Translations under genes and position numbers: made by a program | Notes under the pieces: generated by a model | What the model saw: the letters and a program-made list of their open reading frames with translations, nothing else | Databases searched by the model: none | Told to the model about the DNA's origin: nothing | From: Alphaproteobacteria bacterium | GTDB lineage: Bacteria; Myxococcota_A; UBA796; CAJQPC01 | DNA length: 64,000 nt | Reading direction: 5' to 3' | Assembly (NCBI GenBank): GCA_020632795.1 | Contig: JACKEV010000009.1 | Location: 310,001 to 374,000 of the forward strand | In this document: piece after piece, positions 50,515 through 58,512 of the stretch | Layout of the letters: each line of letters opens with the position of its first letter | How positions within the stretch are numbered: the first letter of the stretch is position 1

Positions 50515-52110
50515 CTACCGTCGACGGCGTCGTCGCCAGGCCAGGGGCAGGAGCAGCAGCGCGAGGTGGGCGGGCGTCTGCAGCCACAGCCCGTGGCAGC
50601 CTGTGGACGCAGCCGAGGGGTCTTCCGTGACGCCGGTGTCATCGGGATCAGCGGTGTCGTCTCCGCTGTCGCACCAGCCGTCCTGATCGGGGGTTCCGTC
50701 GCAGTCGTCGTCGACGCCGTCGCAGTCATCGTCGTCGTCGCCAGGGTGGACGGCGGCGTCGCGGTCGTCGCAGTCGTCTCCGGGGGCGGTGCGATCGCCG
50801 TCGGAGACGGTGAGGCAGGACGGGTCGGGGGCGGCGTGCCCGTCCGCGTCGAGGTCGGGGTAGACCGTGAGGTAGTTGTTGGAGTCGTCGTCGCAGTCGC
50901 GGCCGGGCTCCAGGCAGTCGGCGTCCTCGTTCTCGGCCCACGCTGCGGGAAGGGCGTAGGGACCGCCGAACGCGCCGATGTCGGGGGGGCACTCGGGGGG
51001 TTGGCCGGTGGTGGGGAGGTCGGCGTCGCCGTAGCGACGCCCGGAGAGCACGAGAGGGCTGCCTGCGGAGGGGACCAGATCTGCGGAGCCCAGGGCGTCG
51101 GGCCAGGACTCGTAGAGAGCGGCCAGCGCGCCCGTGGCGCAGTCGATGGGCGTGGCGTCGAACGGGAACGGAGCGGTGGAGGGGTTGAGGGGCGCCATCA
51201 GATCGTTCGTGTCGTCGATCTGCCAGCCGGCGTTGTGGCTCCATCCCTCCAGGGCTTGCGTGGGCGCGTCCGGGGGCAGCACCCCAGCCGTGCCCAGGAA
51301 GAGGTTGTTGGAGCCAAGGACTGTCGCGATGGCCCCGACGCGGAGCGCCCCCTCCATCCCGCCGATGAGGTCATTGTTCATCAGACTGAGACGGGCGGTG
51401 TCCTGTACGCTGGCCACCTGGGGGCCCGCGTTTGCGAGCACGCTGGCCCGGAGGTCGGTGTGGACCTCTGCAAGGTTCTGGTCTCGGAGCGTAAGGTTTG
51501 CCGGAGGGTCCGAGCCGTCGATGCACGAGAACAGGCGGGTCAATGAGATGGGCTCGCCGAGCACCTCGCTCCCTGTGATCGTGATGGGGGTGTCCCGCAG
51601 GGCCAGATCGCTGAGGGTGACGTCGGCGTTCTCTGCGGTGATCATGCCGTCGGCGAAACGCAGCTCGCGCACGGTGAGGCCGGTGCCGGCGTTGTCGATG
51701 GGGAGGTTGCTCACGGCGATCGAGGTGTTCAGCGAGCCGGCAGGCCCCTCGGTGCTCCGACACAACGTCACGGAGCGGATGGTGCACACCGCCTGCGCTC
51801 CACAGAGATCCAAGCCTCCGTCGACGGTCAGCGAGTCCAGGGAACCCCCTGGCTTGACGAACAGGGCGACGTCGATCGCCGTGTCGGAGTCGATGTATTC
51901 GTAGTAGGCCGAGCGGAGGTCCAGGTCGCCTACGTCGGAGTCGACCTCCAGGCAGCAGGGTCCCACGTCCTCCAGCACGCAGTCCTGCAGGACCTGCGAG
52001 AGGACGGCGCCACCTGAGCTGGCCTGGCTCCACGTCCCGCAGGTCCGCGTATGTAGCTCTGCACAGGTCTCCTGCGCGAGCGCCGCCGCGATCATCCCCA
52101 CCCAGAGCAT
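50515..52110 (-). CDS. Anchored MopE-repeat surface protein, paralogue A
   Basis: A 531-residue exported protein. A short signal peptide (ends near ALAQ) leads into a Cys-rich domain (~15-120, paired CC near 55). A right-handed beta-helix-like region (~130-400) contains SLMNNDLIGG and ends in PPDIGAFGGPYALPA. MopE-type acidic repeats (~405-495) read DCDDDSNN, DLDADGHA, DDCDGVDDDCDG. A tail of GC, hydrophobic helix and six Arg ends the chain. MopE repeats bind metal in related proteins. Role unknown; the tail suggests surface anchoring. Confidence 0.75.
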   Translation of the reverse strand: MLWVGMIAAALAQETCAELHTRTCGTWSQASSGGAVLSQVLQDCVLEDVGPCCLEVDSDVGDLDLRSAYYEYIDSDTAIDVALFVKPGGSLDSLTVDGGLDLCGAQAVCTIRSVTLCRSTEGPAGSLNTSIAVSNLPIDNAGTGLTVRELRFADGMITAENADVTLSDLALRDTPITITGSEVLGEPISLTRLFSCIDGSDPPANLTLRDQNLAEVHTDLRASVLANAGPQVASVQDTARLSLMNNDLIGGMEGALRVGAIATVLGSNNLFLGTAGVLPPDAPTQALEGWSHNAGWQIDDTNDLMAPLNPSTAPFPFDATPIDCATGALAALYESWPDALGSADLVPSAGSPLVLSGRRYGDADLPTTGQPPECPPDIGAFGGPYALPAAWAENEDADCLEPGRDCDDDSNNYLTVYPDLDADGHAAPDPSCLTVSDGDRTAPGDDCDDRDAAVHPGDDDDDCDGVDDDCDGTPDQDGWCDSGDDTADPDDTGVTEDPSAASTGCHGLWLQTPAHLALLLLPLAWRRRRRR

Positions 52111-53744
52111 GTTCTCCCCCTGTCCGATCGTACAGGTGTGGGCGCAGCTCGCCGTCGCCTGCGCAAGCCCCACCCCAGCAGCGGGGCCAGCAGCAGCGCG
52201 GCGAAGTGGGGCGACGTCTGCAACCACAGGCCGTGACAGCCGCTCTCTCGCGACAGGGTCTGTTCCGAGAGGTCGGAATCCCCGGTGTCAGCCGTGTCAC
52301 ACACCGCAGCCTGGTCGGGCACCCCGTCGCAGTCGTCGTCGACGTCGTCGCAGTCGTCGTCGGGTGCGCCGGGGTGTACATCAGGGTCGTGGTCGTCACA
52401 GTCGTCGCCGGGAGAGCGGTCGCCGTCGTAGAGTGTGAGACAGGCCGGTTGGGGGTTGGCGTGCTCGTCCTCGTCGAGGTCGGTGTAGACCATGAGGTAG
52501 TTGCTGGAGTCGTCGTCGCAGTCGCGTCCTGGCTCCAGGCAGTCCGGATCGCTGTCGCCGCTGGTGTTCTCGGCCCACACCGCGGGCAGGGCGTAGGGGC
52601 CGCCGAAGGCGCCGATGTCGGGGAGGCATTCGGGGGGTTGGCCGGTGGTGGGGAGGTCGCTGCCGGAGTAGCGGAGCCCGGCGACGACCAGGGGGCTGTC
52701 TGGGGCGGGGAGGAGGTCGTCTGAGCCCAGGGCGTCGGGCCATGCGTCGAACAGGGCCGCCATCGCGCCGGTGTGGCAGTCGAGGGTGGTGGCGTCAAAG
52801 GGGAAGGGGGCGGTGGTGGGGTTGAGGGAGCCCGCGAGGTTGTCGGTGTCGGTGATCTGCCAGCCGGCGTTGTGGGTCCAGCCTTGGAGCGCGTCCTCCG
52901 CGGAGTCCGCCGACAGTACGCCGGGGGTGCCCACGAAGAGGTTGTTGAATCCCATCGCCGCGCCGCTGCTGGGGATGTTGAGCGCCGCAATCCATCCGCC
53001 GATGAGGTGGTTGTTCATCACAGTGAGGCGGGAGGCCCCGCGCAGGCTGAGGACATGGGGGCCGGCGTTGGCGACCAGGCTGGCCCTGAGGTGGGCGTTG
53101 TCCGTCGTGAGACCGCGGAGCTCCAGGCTGGCGGGGCTGTCCAGGCCCTCGCTACAGGAGAACAGGCGAGTCAATTCCACGGAGTCTGCGGCGCCCGCTT
53201 CACTCTCGATGGACACGGGGGTGTCACGCAGAGCAACGTCGCTGAAAGTGACGTCTGCGTCGACGATAGAGATGGAGCTGTCGTCGAAGCGCAGATCACG
53301 GACGGTGAAGCCAGCGCCGCCATCTTGGGCTTGAGGGAGATTGCTGACAGAGAGCGAGGTCGTCAGTGGCGCCAGGCTCAGGCCGGGGTGGGGACAAAGG
53401 GTGAGCGACCGAAGAGAGCAACGCACGCTGTCCCGGCACAGGTCGAGATGGCCGTCCACGGTGAGCGATGTGATGGAGCCTTCCTCCATGAAGAAGAGCA
53501 CAAGATCTCGCTCTGTGGGGCCCGCGTTCCCGGGGATGTACTCGGCCAGCAGGCCGAAGCTGCTGTGGGCCGTGTCCACGCTCCAACAGCACGCCTCGGC
53601 GCTCCCCAGGAAGCAATCCACCAACTTGACGGGCAGGCTGGTAGCCGTGGACGTGAAGGAGGCTCCGCCTCCGCAGGTCTGCTCATAGACCTCCTGGCAG
53701 GTCTCCTGGGCCAGAGCCACCGCGATCATCCCCACCCCAACCAT
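52092..53744 (-). CDS. Anchored MopE-repeat surface protein, paralogue B
   Basis: A 550-residue protein with the same plan as A: signal peptide (VALAQ), Cys-rich domain (QTCGGGAS, AEACCWSV), beta-helix (VMNNHLIGG, GFNNLFVGTPGVL), the DIGAFGGPYALPA motif, MopE repeats (DLDEDEHANPQ, DDCDDVDDDCDG) and the tail SGCHGLWLQ-helix-RRRRR. It continues ~20 residues past the Arg block, and those codons overlap the start of gene A by 19 bp, as if the stop were displaced by duplication. Confidence 0.75.
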   Translation of the reverse strand: MVGVGMIAVALAQETCQEVYEQTCGGGASFTSTATSLPVKLVDCFLGSAEACCWSVDTAHSSFGLLAEYIPGNAGPTERDLVLFFMEEGSITSLTVDGHLDLCRDSVRCSLRSLTLCPHPGLSLAPLTTSLSVSNLPQAQDGGAGFTVRDLRFDDSSISIVDADVTFSDVALRDTPVSIESEAGAADSVELTRLFSCSEGLDSPASLELRGLTTDNAHLRASLVANAGPHVLSLRGASRLTVMNNHLIGGWIAALNIPSSGAAMGFNNLFVGTPGVLSADSAEDALQGWTHNAGWQITDTDNLAGSLNPTTAPFPFDATTLDCHTGAMAALFDAWPDALGSDDLLPAPDSPLVVAGLRYSGSDLPTTGQPPECLPDIGAFGGPYALPAVWAENTSGDSDPDCLEPGRDCDDDSSNYLMVYTDLDEDEHANPQPACLTLYDGDRSPGDDCDDHDPDVHPGAPDDDCDDVDDDCDGVPDQAAVCDTADTGDSDLSEQTLSRESGCHGLWLQTSPHFAALLLAPLLGWGLRRRRRAAPTPVRSDRGRTCSGWG

Positions 53745-53746
53745 GC

Positions 53747-55393
53747 TCACCCCCTGTCCAACTGCTCGGGGGGATCACCTGGCCGCCGTTTTCTGCTCAA
53801 CCCCCACCCCAGCAGCGGCGCCAGGAGCAGCGCAGCGAAGTGGAACGGGGTCTTGAGCCACAGGGCGCTGCAGCTCGTGCCAGAGGGGGCCACCCCGGTG
53901 TCCCTCATATGGCCCGTGTCATCGAGGGCAGAGGAGTCGTCGCCGGCGTCGCACACGCCGTTCTGGTCAGGGGTGCCGTCACAGTCGTCGTCGACGTCGT
54001 CGCAGTCGTCGTCGTCGGCTTCGGGGTTGATGGCGAGGTCGCTGTCGTCGCAGTCGTCGCCGGGCGAAGCCTGCTCGCTGTCGCTGGGGGTGAGGCAGGC
54101 GAGCCCGGTGGAGACAAACCCGTCCCCATCCTGGTCCGCGTAGACGTTGAGGTAGCGGGAGGTGCCGTCATCGCAGTCGCGGCCGGGCTCCAGGCAGTCG
54201 TGATCCCCATCATCGTGGTTGTTCTCCGCCCACATCGCGGGCAGGGCGTAGGGCCCGCCGAAGGCGCCGATGTCAACGTTGCACCCGAGGGGTTGCCCGG
54301 TGTCGGGGCCCTGCTGGGCCAAGGTCCCGGTGACCACGAGCGGGCTGTCCTCGGTGGGGATGAGGTCGCGGGACCCCAGGGCGTCGGGCCAGGCGTCGAA
54401 GAGGTCGGCCAGCGCGCCGCTGTAGCAGTCGGCCAGCGTGTCGTTGTAGGCGAAGGGCGCGGCTGTGGGGAGCAGGGTCTCGTCGAGGTGCTCCGTGAGG
54501 GTCACCTGCCAGCCGGAGTTCCGGCTCCACCGCTCGAAGGGGGAGGATGAGGTCGGGGACAGCACGCCGCTGGTGTAGAGGAAGAGGTTGTTGCTCCCGG
54601 TGATCTGCGCGGTGCCGGGTACATCGAGGGCGCCGCTGGTGGCGCCGATGAGGTGGTTGTTCTCCAGGGTGACCTGAGACGCGCCGCCCACCTCAAGCAG
54701 GTGCGCGCCTGTGCCCGCGAAGAGGCTGGCCCGCACAGCGGCGGGGTATCGGGTGTCGGAGAGACCCTGCACCAACAACCCCGACCCGACGCCGCAGGAC
54801 ATCAGGCGGGTCAGCTCGATGGGGGCGCTGGCCTCGGTGTTGTCGTCGATGGAGACCGGCGTGTCCCGCAGCGCGAGGTCGCTGAGCACCACGTCGGACC
54901 TGGTCACGGAGAGGGAGCCGCCGTCGAACTGCAGCTCCCGTGCCACGAAGCCCGTGCCATCCCCGGTCTGGAGCAGGTTCGCGACGTTGACAGCGGTGCT
55001 CTGGGGAGAGGGTGAAGCCCCCGGGAGCGGGCAGAGGGTCAGGGAGCGGACGTAGCACTTCGGGCCGCTGCCGCTGCACAGGTCGGTCGTGCTGTCGAGG
55101 GTGATCGCGTCGATGGCGCCACCATCCCCGAAGAAGAGCACCAGATCGCGCTCCTGGGTGTCTGTGATGTCGGAGAGGGCGTTCGCCTGCGGGGAGAGGG
55201 CGCCAGCGGCGTTGTCGACGTGCCAGCAGCAGGTCTCGCTGCTGGTCTGAAGCATGCAGTCGGTGAGCCTGTCCTCAAGGCTGACCGAGGTATGGGTTGG
55301 CTGCGCCGCTCCTCCGCAGGTCTGCTCGTAGATCTCCTGACAGGTCTCCTGCGCCCACGCCCCAGTGATCCCCAGCATCCACAGCGCGATCAT
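53747..55393 (-). CDS. Anchored MopE-repeat surface protein, paralogue C
   Basis: A 548-residue protein. Signal peptide MIALWMLGITGAWA, Cys-rich domain (EQTCGGAAQ, SETCCWHVD), beta-helix (TLENNHLIGATSGALDVPG, SNNLFLYTSGVL), DIGAFGGPYALPA, MopE repeats (DQDGDGFVSTG, DDCDDVDDDCDG) and tail SCSALWLKT-helix-RKRR plus ~14 residues. The body is closest to paralogue E, but the tail is closest to A and B. It overlaps the TPR/barrel gene by 4 bp (ATGA). Confidence 0.77.
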   Translation of the reverse strand: MIALWMLGITGAWAQETCQEIYEQTCGGAAQPTHTSVSLEDRLTDCMLQTSSETCCWHVDNAAGALSPQANALSDITDTQERDLVLFFGDGGAIDAITLDSTTDLCSGSGPKCYVRSLTLCPLPGASPSPQSTAVNVANLLQTGDGTGFVARELQFDGGSLSVTRSDVVLSDLALRDTPVSIDDNTEASAPIELTRLMSCGVGSGLLVQGLSDTRYPAAVRASLFAGTGAHLLEVGGASQVTLENNHLIGATSGALDVPGTAQITGSNNLFLYTSGVLSPTSSSPFERWSRNSGWQVTLTEHLDETLLPTAAPFAYNDTLADCYSGALADLFDAWPDALGSRDLIPTEDSPLVVTGTLAQQGPDTGQPLGCNVDIGAFGGPYALPAMWAENNHDDGDHDCLEPGRDCDDGTSRYLNVYADQDGDGFVSTGLACLTPSDSEQASPGDDCDDSDLAINPEADDDDCDDVDDDCDGTPDQNGVCDAGDDSSALDDTGHMRDTGVAPSGTSCSALWLKTPFHFAALLLAPLLGWGLSRKRRPGDPPEQLDRG

Positions 55394-56691
55394 CTTGACC
55401 TCCCGCCGGGGCCGAAGTGCCCGCCGATGCTCGCACCAGCCGCCCAGGTGTGGACCACCGTACGAACGAGACCGGCGTCGAGGGCAGCGGCTGCGTAGCG
55501 CAGGTCCAGCCCCAGCCGCAGTGGCCCCAGGTCGTGGGTGGCGGTGAGGCTGGCCGGCAGGACGAGCGCCGACAACGCCTTCTCATCGGGGTCGGGCAGC
55601 GCGCCCAGCCCCAGGGTGGCCGTGATGTCGATCGACCGTCCCCCCAACTCAGAGGCTGCCCAGACGGCACCAGCAGTGGGGACAGGGGCCCAGAAGGTGC
55701 AGGGTTCGGCCCACTTACACAGTGACGCGGTGGCCTCCACCTGGATGCTGCGTACCCCTACCGCCACCCCAACCAGCCCCAGCGGCCGATGGACCCCCAC
55801 CCAGGCCTGCGCCTGCACGGTGGGCAGACCGAAGCCTGCACGGTTGGCCTGGGGATACCGAGGCGAGAGCACGAAGATCTGCCCCCCTGCCCCAAGCGGA
55901 GCCCCCAGCGCGACCATACCCAGCCCCCGAATCCCCAGGGTGGCCAGCGGCCGGGCGGAGGTCTCGCGAACCACACCCTCGCCCGGCGCTTGAAGGAAGC
56001 CCCCCACGCCGCCGACGAGCGCCAGCTCCCCCTCCCGAGCGCGCTGGGGGGTGGCCTCCAGCGCTTCGATGAGCTGGCGCTCGGCGACGACCACCTGCTG
56101 CTGCCAGGGCGTGGTGGCCTGGGCCTCCAGACCCCCCAGCAGGGCCCGGGCCCCCCGCCCGTCGCCCGCGTAGGCCAGCCGACGGACCAGGAACCAGGCG
56201 TCCACCCAGTCCGCCCAGGCCTGCTCGTCGGGCGGCAGGGGCTCTGCTGTGAGGGGGACCAGGGTCTCGGCATACAGGGCGTCCAGGGCCTCGGAGCCGG
56301 GCACGCCGGGCTGGCGCTCCATGAAGCTCAAGCGCAGCGACATGCGCTGGAGCCACGCGGCGTCCGCGCCGGGCATGCCCTGGAAGGAGTCCAGGTGTCG
56401 GCGAGCGTCGACCAGGCGGCCCTCGTCGGCGGCGATGCGGAACAACAGCCGCGCGGCCGGCTCGAAGCCCGGGTCCAGGGCCAGGGCCCGCTCGGCGAGC
56501 AAGCGGGCGGCGGCCCGATCATTCAGTCCGTAGAGCTGCCGGGCCTGGACCACGAGGGAGACCGGGGTTGGGGCAGGCGGCGCTGGCTCGGGGGAGGTTG
56601 TGGCCTCATCCGGCACCTCCTCCCCATCCTGGGCCACAGCGGGAGTGGACAGCAGAAGCCCCAGCACAACATAGTAGCAGGTTCGTCGCAT
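55390..56691 (-). CDS. TPR/beta-barrel-like exported protein 1
   Basis: A 433-residue protein with a signal peptide (YYVVLGLLLSTPAVAQ), an acidic Pro-rich linker, TPR-like helices (~50-190: AAARLLAERALALDPGFEPAARLLF), then Gly-rich amphipathic strands (~210-433) ending in AAGASIGGHFGPGGRSR. It probably sits in the envelope, and the strand region may form a barrel. Its paralogue at 60093 has the same ending. Each copy is translationally coupled to a MopE-repeat gene, so the two products probably act together (inference). Confidence 0.62.
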   Translation of the reverse strand: MRRTCYYVVLGLLLSTPAVAQDGEEVPDEATTSPEPAPPAPTPVSLVVQARQLYGLNDRAAARLLAERALALDPGFEPAARLLFRIAADEGRLVDARRHLDSFQGMPGADAAWLQRMSLRLSFMERQPGVPGSEALDALYAETLVPLTAEPLPPDEQAWADWVDAWFLVRRLAYAGDGRGARALLGGLEAQATTPWQQQVVVAERQLIEALEATPQRAREGELALVGGVGGFLQAPGEGVVRETSARPLATLGIRGLGMVALGAPLGAGGQIFVLSPRYPQANRAGFGLPTVQAQAWVGVHRPLGLVGVAVGVRSIQVEATASLCKWAEPCTFWAPVPTAGAVWAASELGGRSIDITATLGLGALPDPDEKALSALVLPASLTATHDLGPLRLGLDLRYAAAALDAGLVRTVVHTWAAGASIGGHFGPGGRSR

Positions 56692-56727
56692 CCGGGCCCT
56701 CCACGAAAAGCACTTATGCATCCCTAT

Positions 56728-56746
56728 ACGGACATAAACTGTCCGT
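56728..56746. promoter_or_regulatory. Palindrome ACGGACA-N5-TGTCCGT before TPR/barrel gene 1
   Basis: A perfect 7-bp arm palindrome with spacer TAAAC, 37 bp before the start codon. Same arms as at 49041 and 58468. Confidence 0.6.
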
Positions 56747-56773
56747 GTTCGGCCGTCCACACCGAACCCGGTG

Positions 56774-58396
56774 TCAGGCTGCTCTGCGGCGCCGACGCCA
56801 CCCCCAGCCGATCAGCAGGAGGAGCCCGGCGAAGTCGGACTCCTGGACCCACCACCAGCCCTGGCAGCCGGTCTCCTGGGGCGGGGGGTCTTCCGTGACG
56901 TCGGTGTCATCGGGATCAGCGGTGTCATCGCCGCTGTCGCACGCGCCGTCCTGATCGGAGGTGCCGTCGCAGTCGTCGTCGATGCCGTCGCAGTCGTCGT
57001 CGTCGGCGTCGGGGTGGATGGCGGCGTCACCGTCGTCGCAGTCATCGCCGGGGGAGCGATCGCCATCGGAGACGGTGAGACAGGCCCGGTCGGGGGCGGC
57101 GTGCTCGTCCTCGTCGAGGTCGGAGTAGACCATGAGGTAGTTGCTGGAGTCGTCGTCGCAGTCACGGCCGGGCTCCAGGCAGTCTGAGTCGCCATCGCCG
57201 CTGCTGTTGGCCGCCCACATCGCGGGCAGGGCATAGGGGCCGCCGAAAGCGCCGATGTCGGGGTTGCACCCGGGGGGTTGGCCGGTGGTGGGGAGGTCGC
57301 TGCCGGAGTAGCGTCGCCCTGCGACGACCAGAGGGCTGTCTGCAGTGGGGACAAGATCAGTGGAACCCAAGGATTCGGGCCAGGCGTTGAACAGATCGGC
57401 CAACGCGCCGGAGCGGCAGTCGATGGTGGAGGCTTCGTAGGGGAAGGGGGCAGTGGTGGGATTGAGGGAGTCCGTCAGGTTGGCCGCGTCGGCCACCTGC
57501 CAGCCGGCGTTGTGGGTCCAGTTGTCGAGGGCTCCATCTACCAGGACGCTATTGGTGCCTATGAACATATTGTTGAATCCTAGGACAGCACCGGTGAGAG
57601 GTATTCTGAACGTCGCTGTAGCGCCTCCAAGGAAATGGTTGTTTGTCGCCGTGAGACGAGAGGTACCACGAACAGCGGTCACGTAGTTGCCAGCGTTGGC
57701 CAGCAGGCTTCCGCGAAGGTAGTTTTCAGGGTTGGTGAGTGCCCGAACCTCCAGATTTACGGGTCCAAGCGGGTCGTCGCTGCAGGAGAACAGGCGTGTC
57801 AGTTCGATGGGCTCCAGGACCGCTTCGTCACCCTCAATCGTGACCGGGGTGTTGCGCAGAGCCAGATCGGTTATGGTGACATCCGAGTTTGTAATGGTGA
57901 TGGATCCGCCGTTGAACTGCAACTCACGAAGAGCAAATCCGGTGCCTCCGGCCGTCGTACGAGGGAGCTTGCTGATGTTGATCAGAGTGGCAAAGGAGTG
58001 AGGCGGTTCATCTGGGTGGGAGCACAAGGTCAGCGAGCGCACATAGCAGCTACCCTGGTCGCTCTTTCCGCGATCACAAAGGGATACAGTACCGTCAGCA
58101 TGGATATTGTCCGCAGAGCCTCCCTCCACAAAGAACAGGGCCAAGTCTACATTCCTGTGGGTGGCGTCGACAGTGGTGAGATCCAAATCGCCCATGTCCC
58201 CGGCAATTCCCAAGCAGCAGAAGACAGCGTTGTCAGAAGAAGATTCTGTACTCTGTGAGAAGCAAGCGTCCAAAGCGGATGCCAGACCGCCAATCTCGGC
58301 TACCCGGATCAATCCCTGTGGAACAGTACACGTGTTCAGCAGGTTGCGGCAGGCCTCCTGCGCCAGCGCTCCGACGATCAACCCCATCCACAACAT
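56774..58396 (-). CDS. Anchored MopE-repeat surface protein, paralogue D
   Basis: A 540-residue protein: signal peptide (IVGALAQ), Cys-rich domain (NTCTVPQG, AVFCCLGIAG), beta-helix (TATNNHFLGG, GFNNMFIGTNSVL), DIGAFGGPYALPA, MopE repeats (DLDEDEHAAPD, DDCDGIDDDCDG) and tail TGCQGWWWVQESDF-helix-RRRRR. The 57.5-58.3 kb part is noticeably less GC-rich than its paralogues. GGAGGTGA lies before the ATG. It is not coupled to a TPR/barrel gene. Confidence 0.75.
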   Translation of the reverse strand: MLWMGLIVGALAQEACRNLLNTCTVPQGLIRVAEIGGLASALDACFSQSTESSSDNAVFCCLGIAGDMGDLDLTTVDATHRNVDLALFFVEGGSADNIHADGTVSLCDRGKSDQGSCYVRSLTLCSHPDEPPHSFATLINISKLPRTTAGGTGFALRELQFNGGSITITNSDVTITDLALRNTPVTIEGDEAVLEPIELTRLFSCSDDPLGPVNLEVRALTNPENYLRGSLLANAGNYVTAVRGTSRLTATNNHFLGGATATFRIPLTGAVLGFNNMFIGTNSVLVDGALDNWTHNAGWQVADAANLTDSLNPTTAPFPYEASTIDCRSGALADLFNAWPESLGSTDLVPTADSPLVVAGRRYSGSDLPTTGQPPGCNPDIGAFGGPYALPAMWAANSSGDGDSDCLEPGRDCDDDSSNYLMVYSDLDEDEHAAPDRACLTVSDGDRSPGDDCDDGDAAIHPDADDDDCDGIDDDCDGTSDQDGACDSGDDTADPDDTDVTEDPPPQETGCQGWWWVQESDFAGLLLLIGWGWRRRRRAA

Positions 58397-58467
58397 GCTC
58401 ACCTCCCACTCCGGTTGAGTCCCATCGCAGGGCTTCATGCTGCGTGGGGACGGCTCCGCGTCCCCAT

Positions 58468-58486
58468 ACGGACATAAGATGTCCGT
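58468..58486. promoter_or_regulatory. Palindrome ACGGACA-N5-TGTCCGT before paralogue D
   Basis: A perfect 7-bp arm palindrome with spacer TAAGA, 72 bp before the start codon and 27 bp after the previous gene. A second hairpin (GGGGACG/CGTCCCC, 58447-58465) lies between it and the gene. Confidence 0.6.
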
Positions 58487-58512
58487 GTCCCCTTCGCCAC
58501 CCGGGGCCGGGG

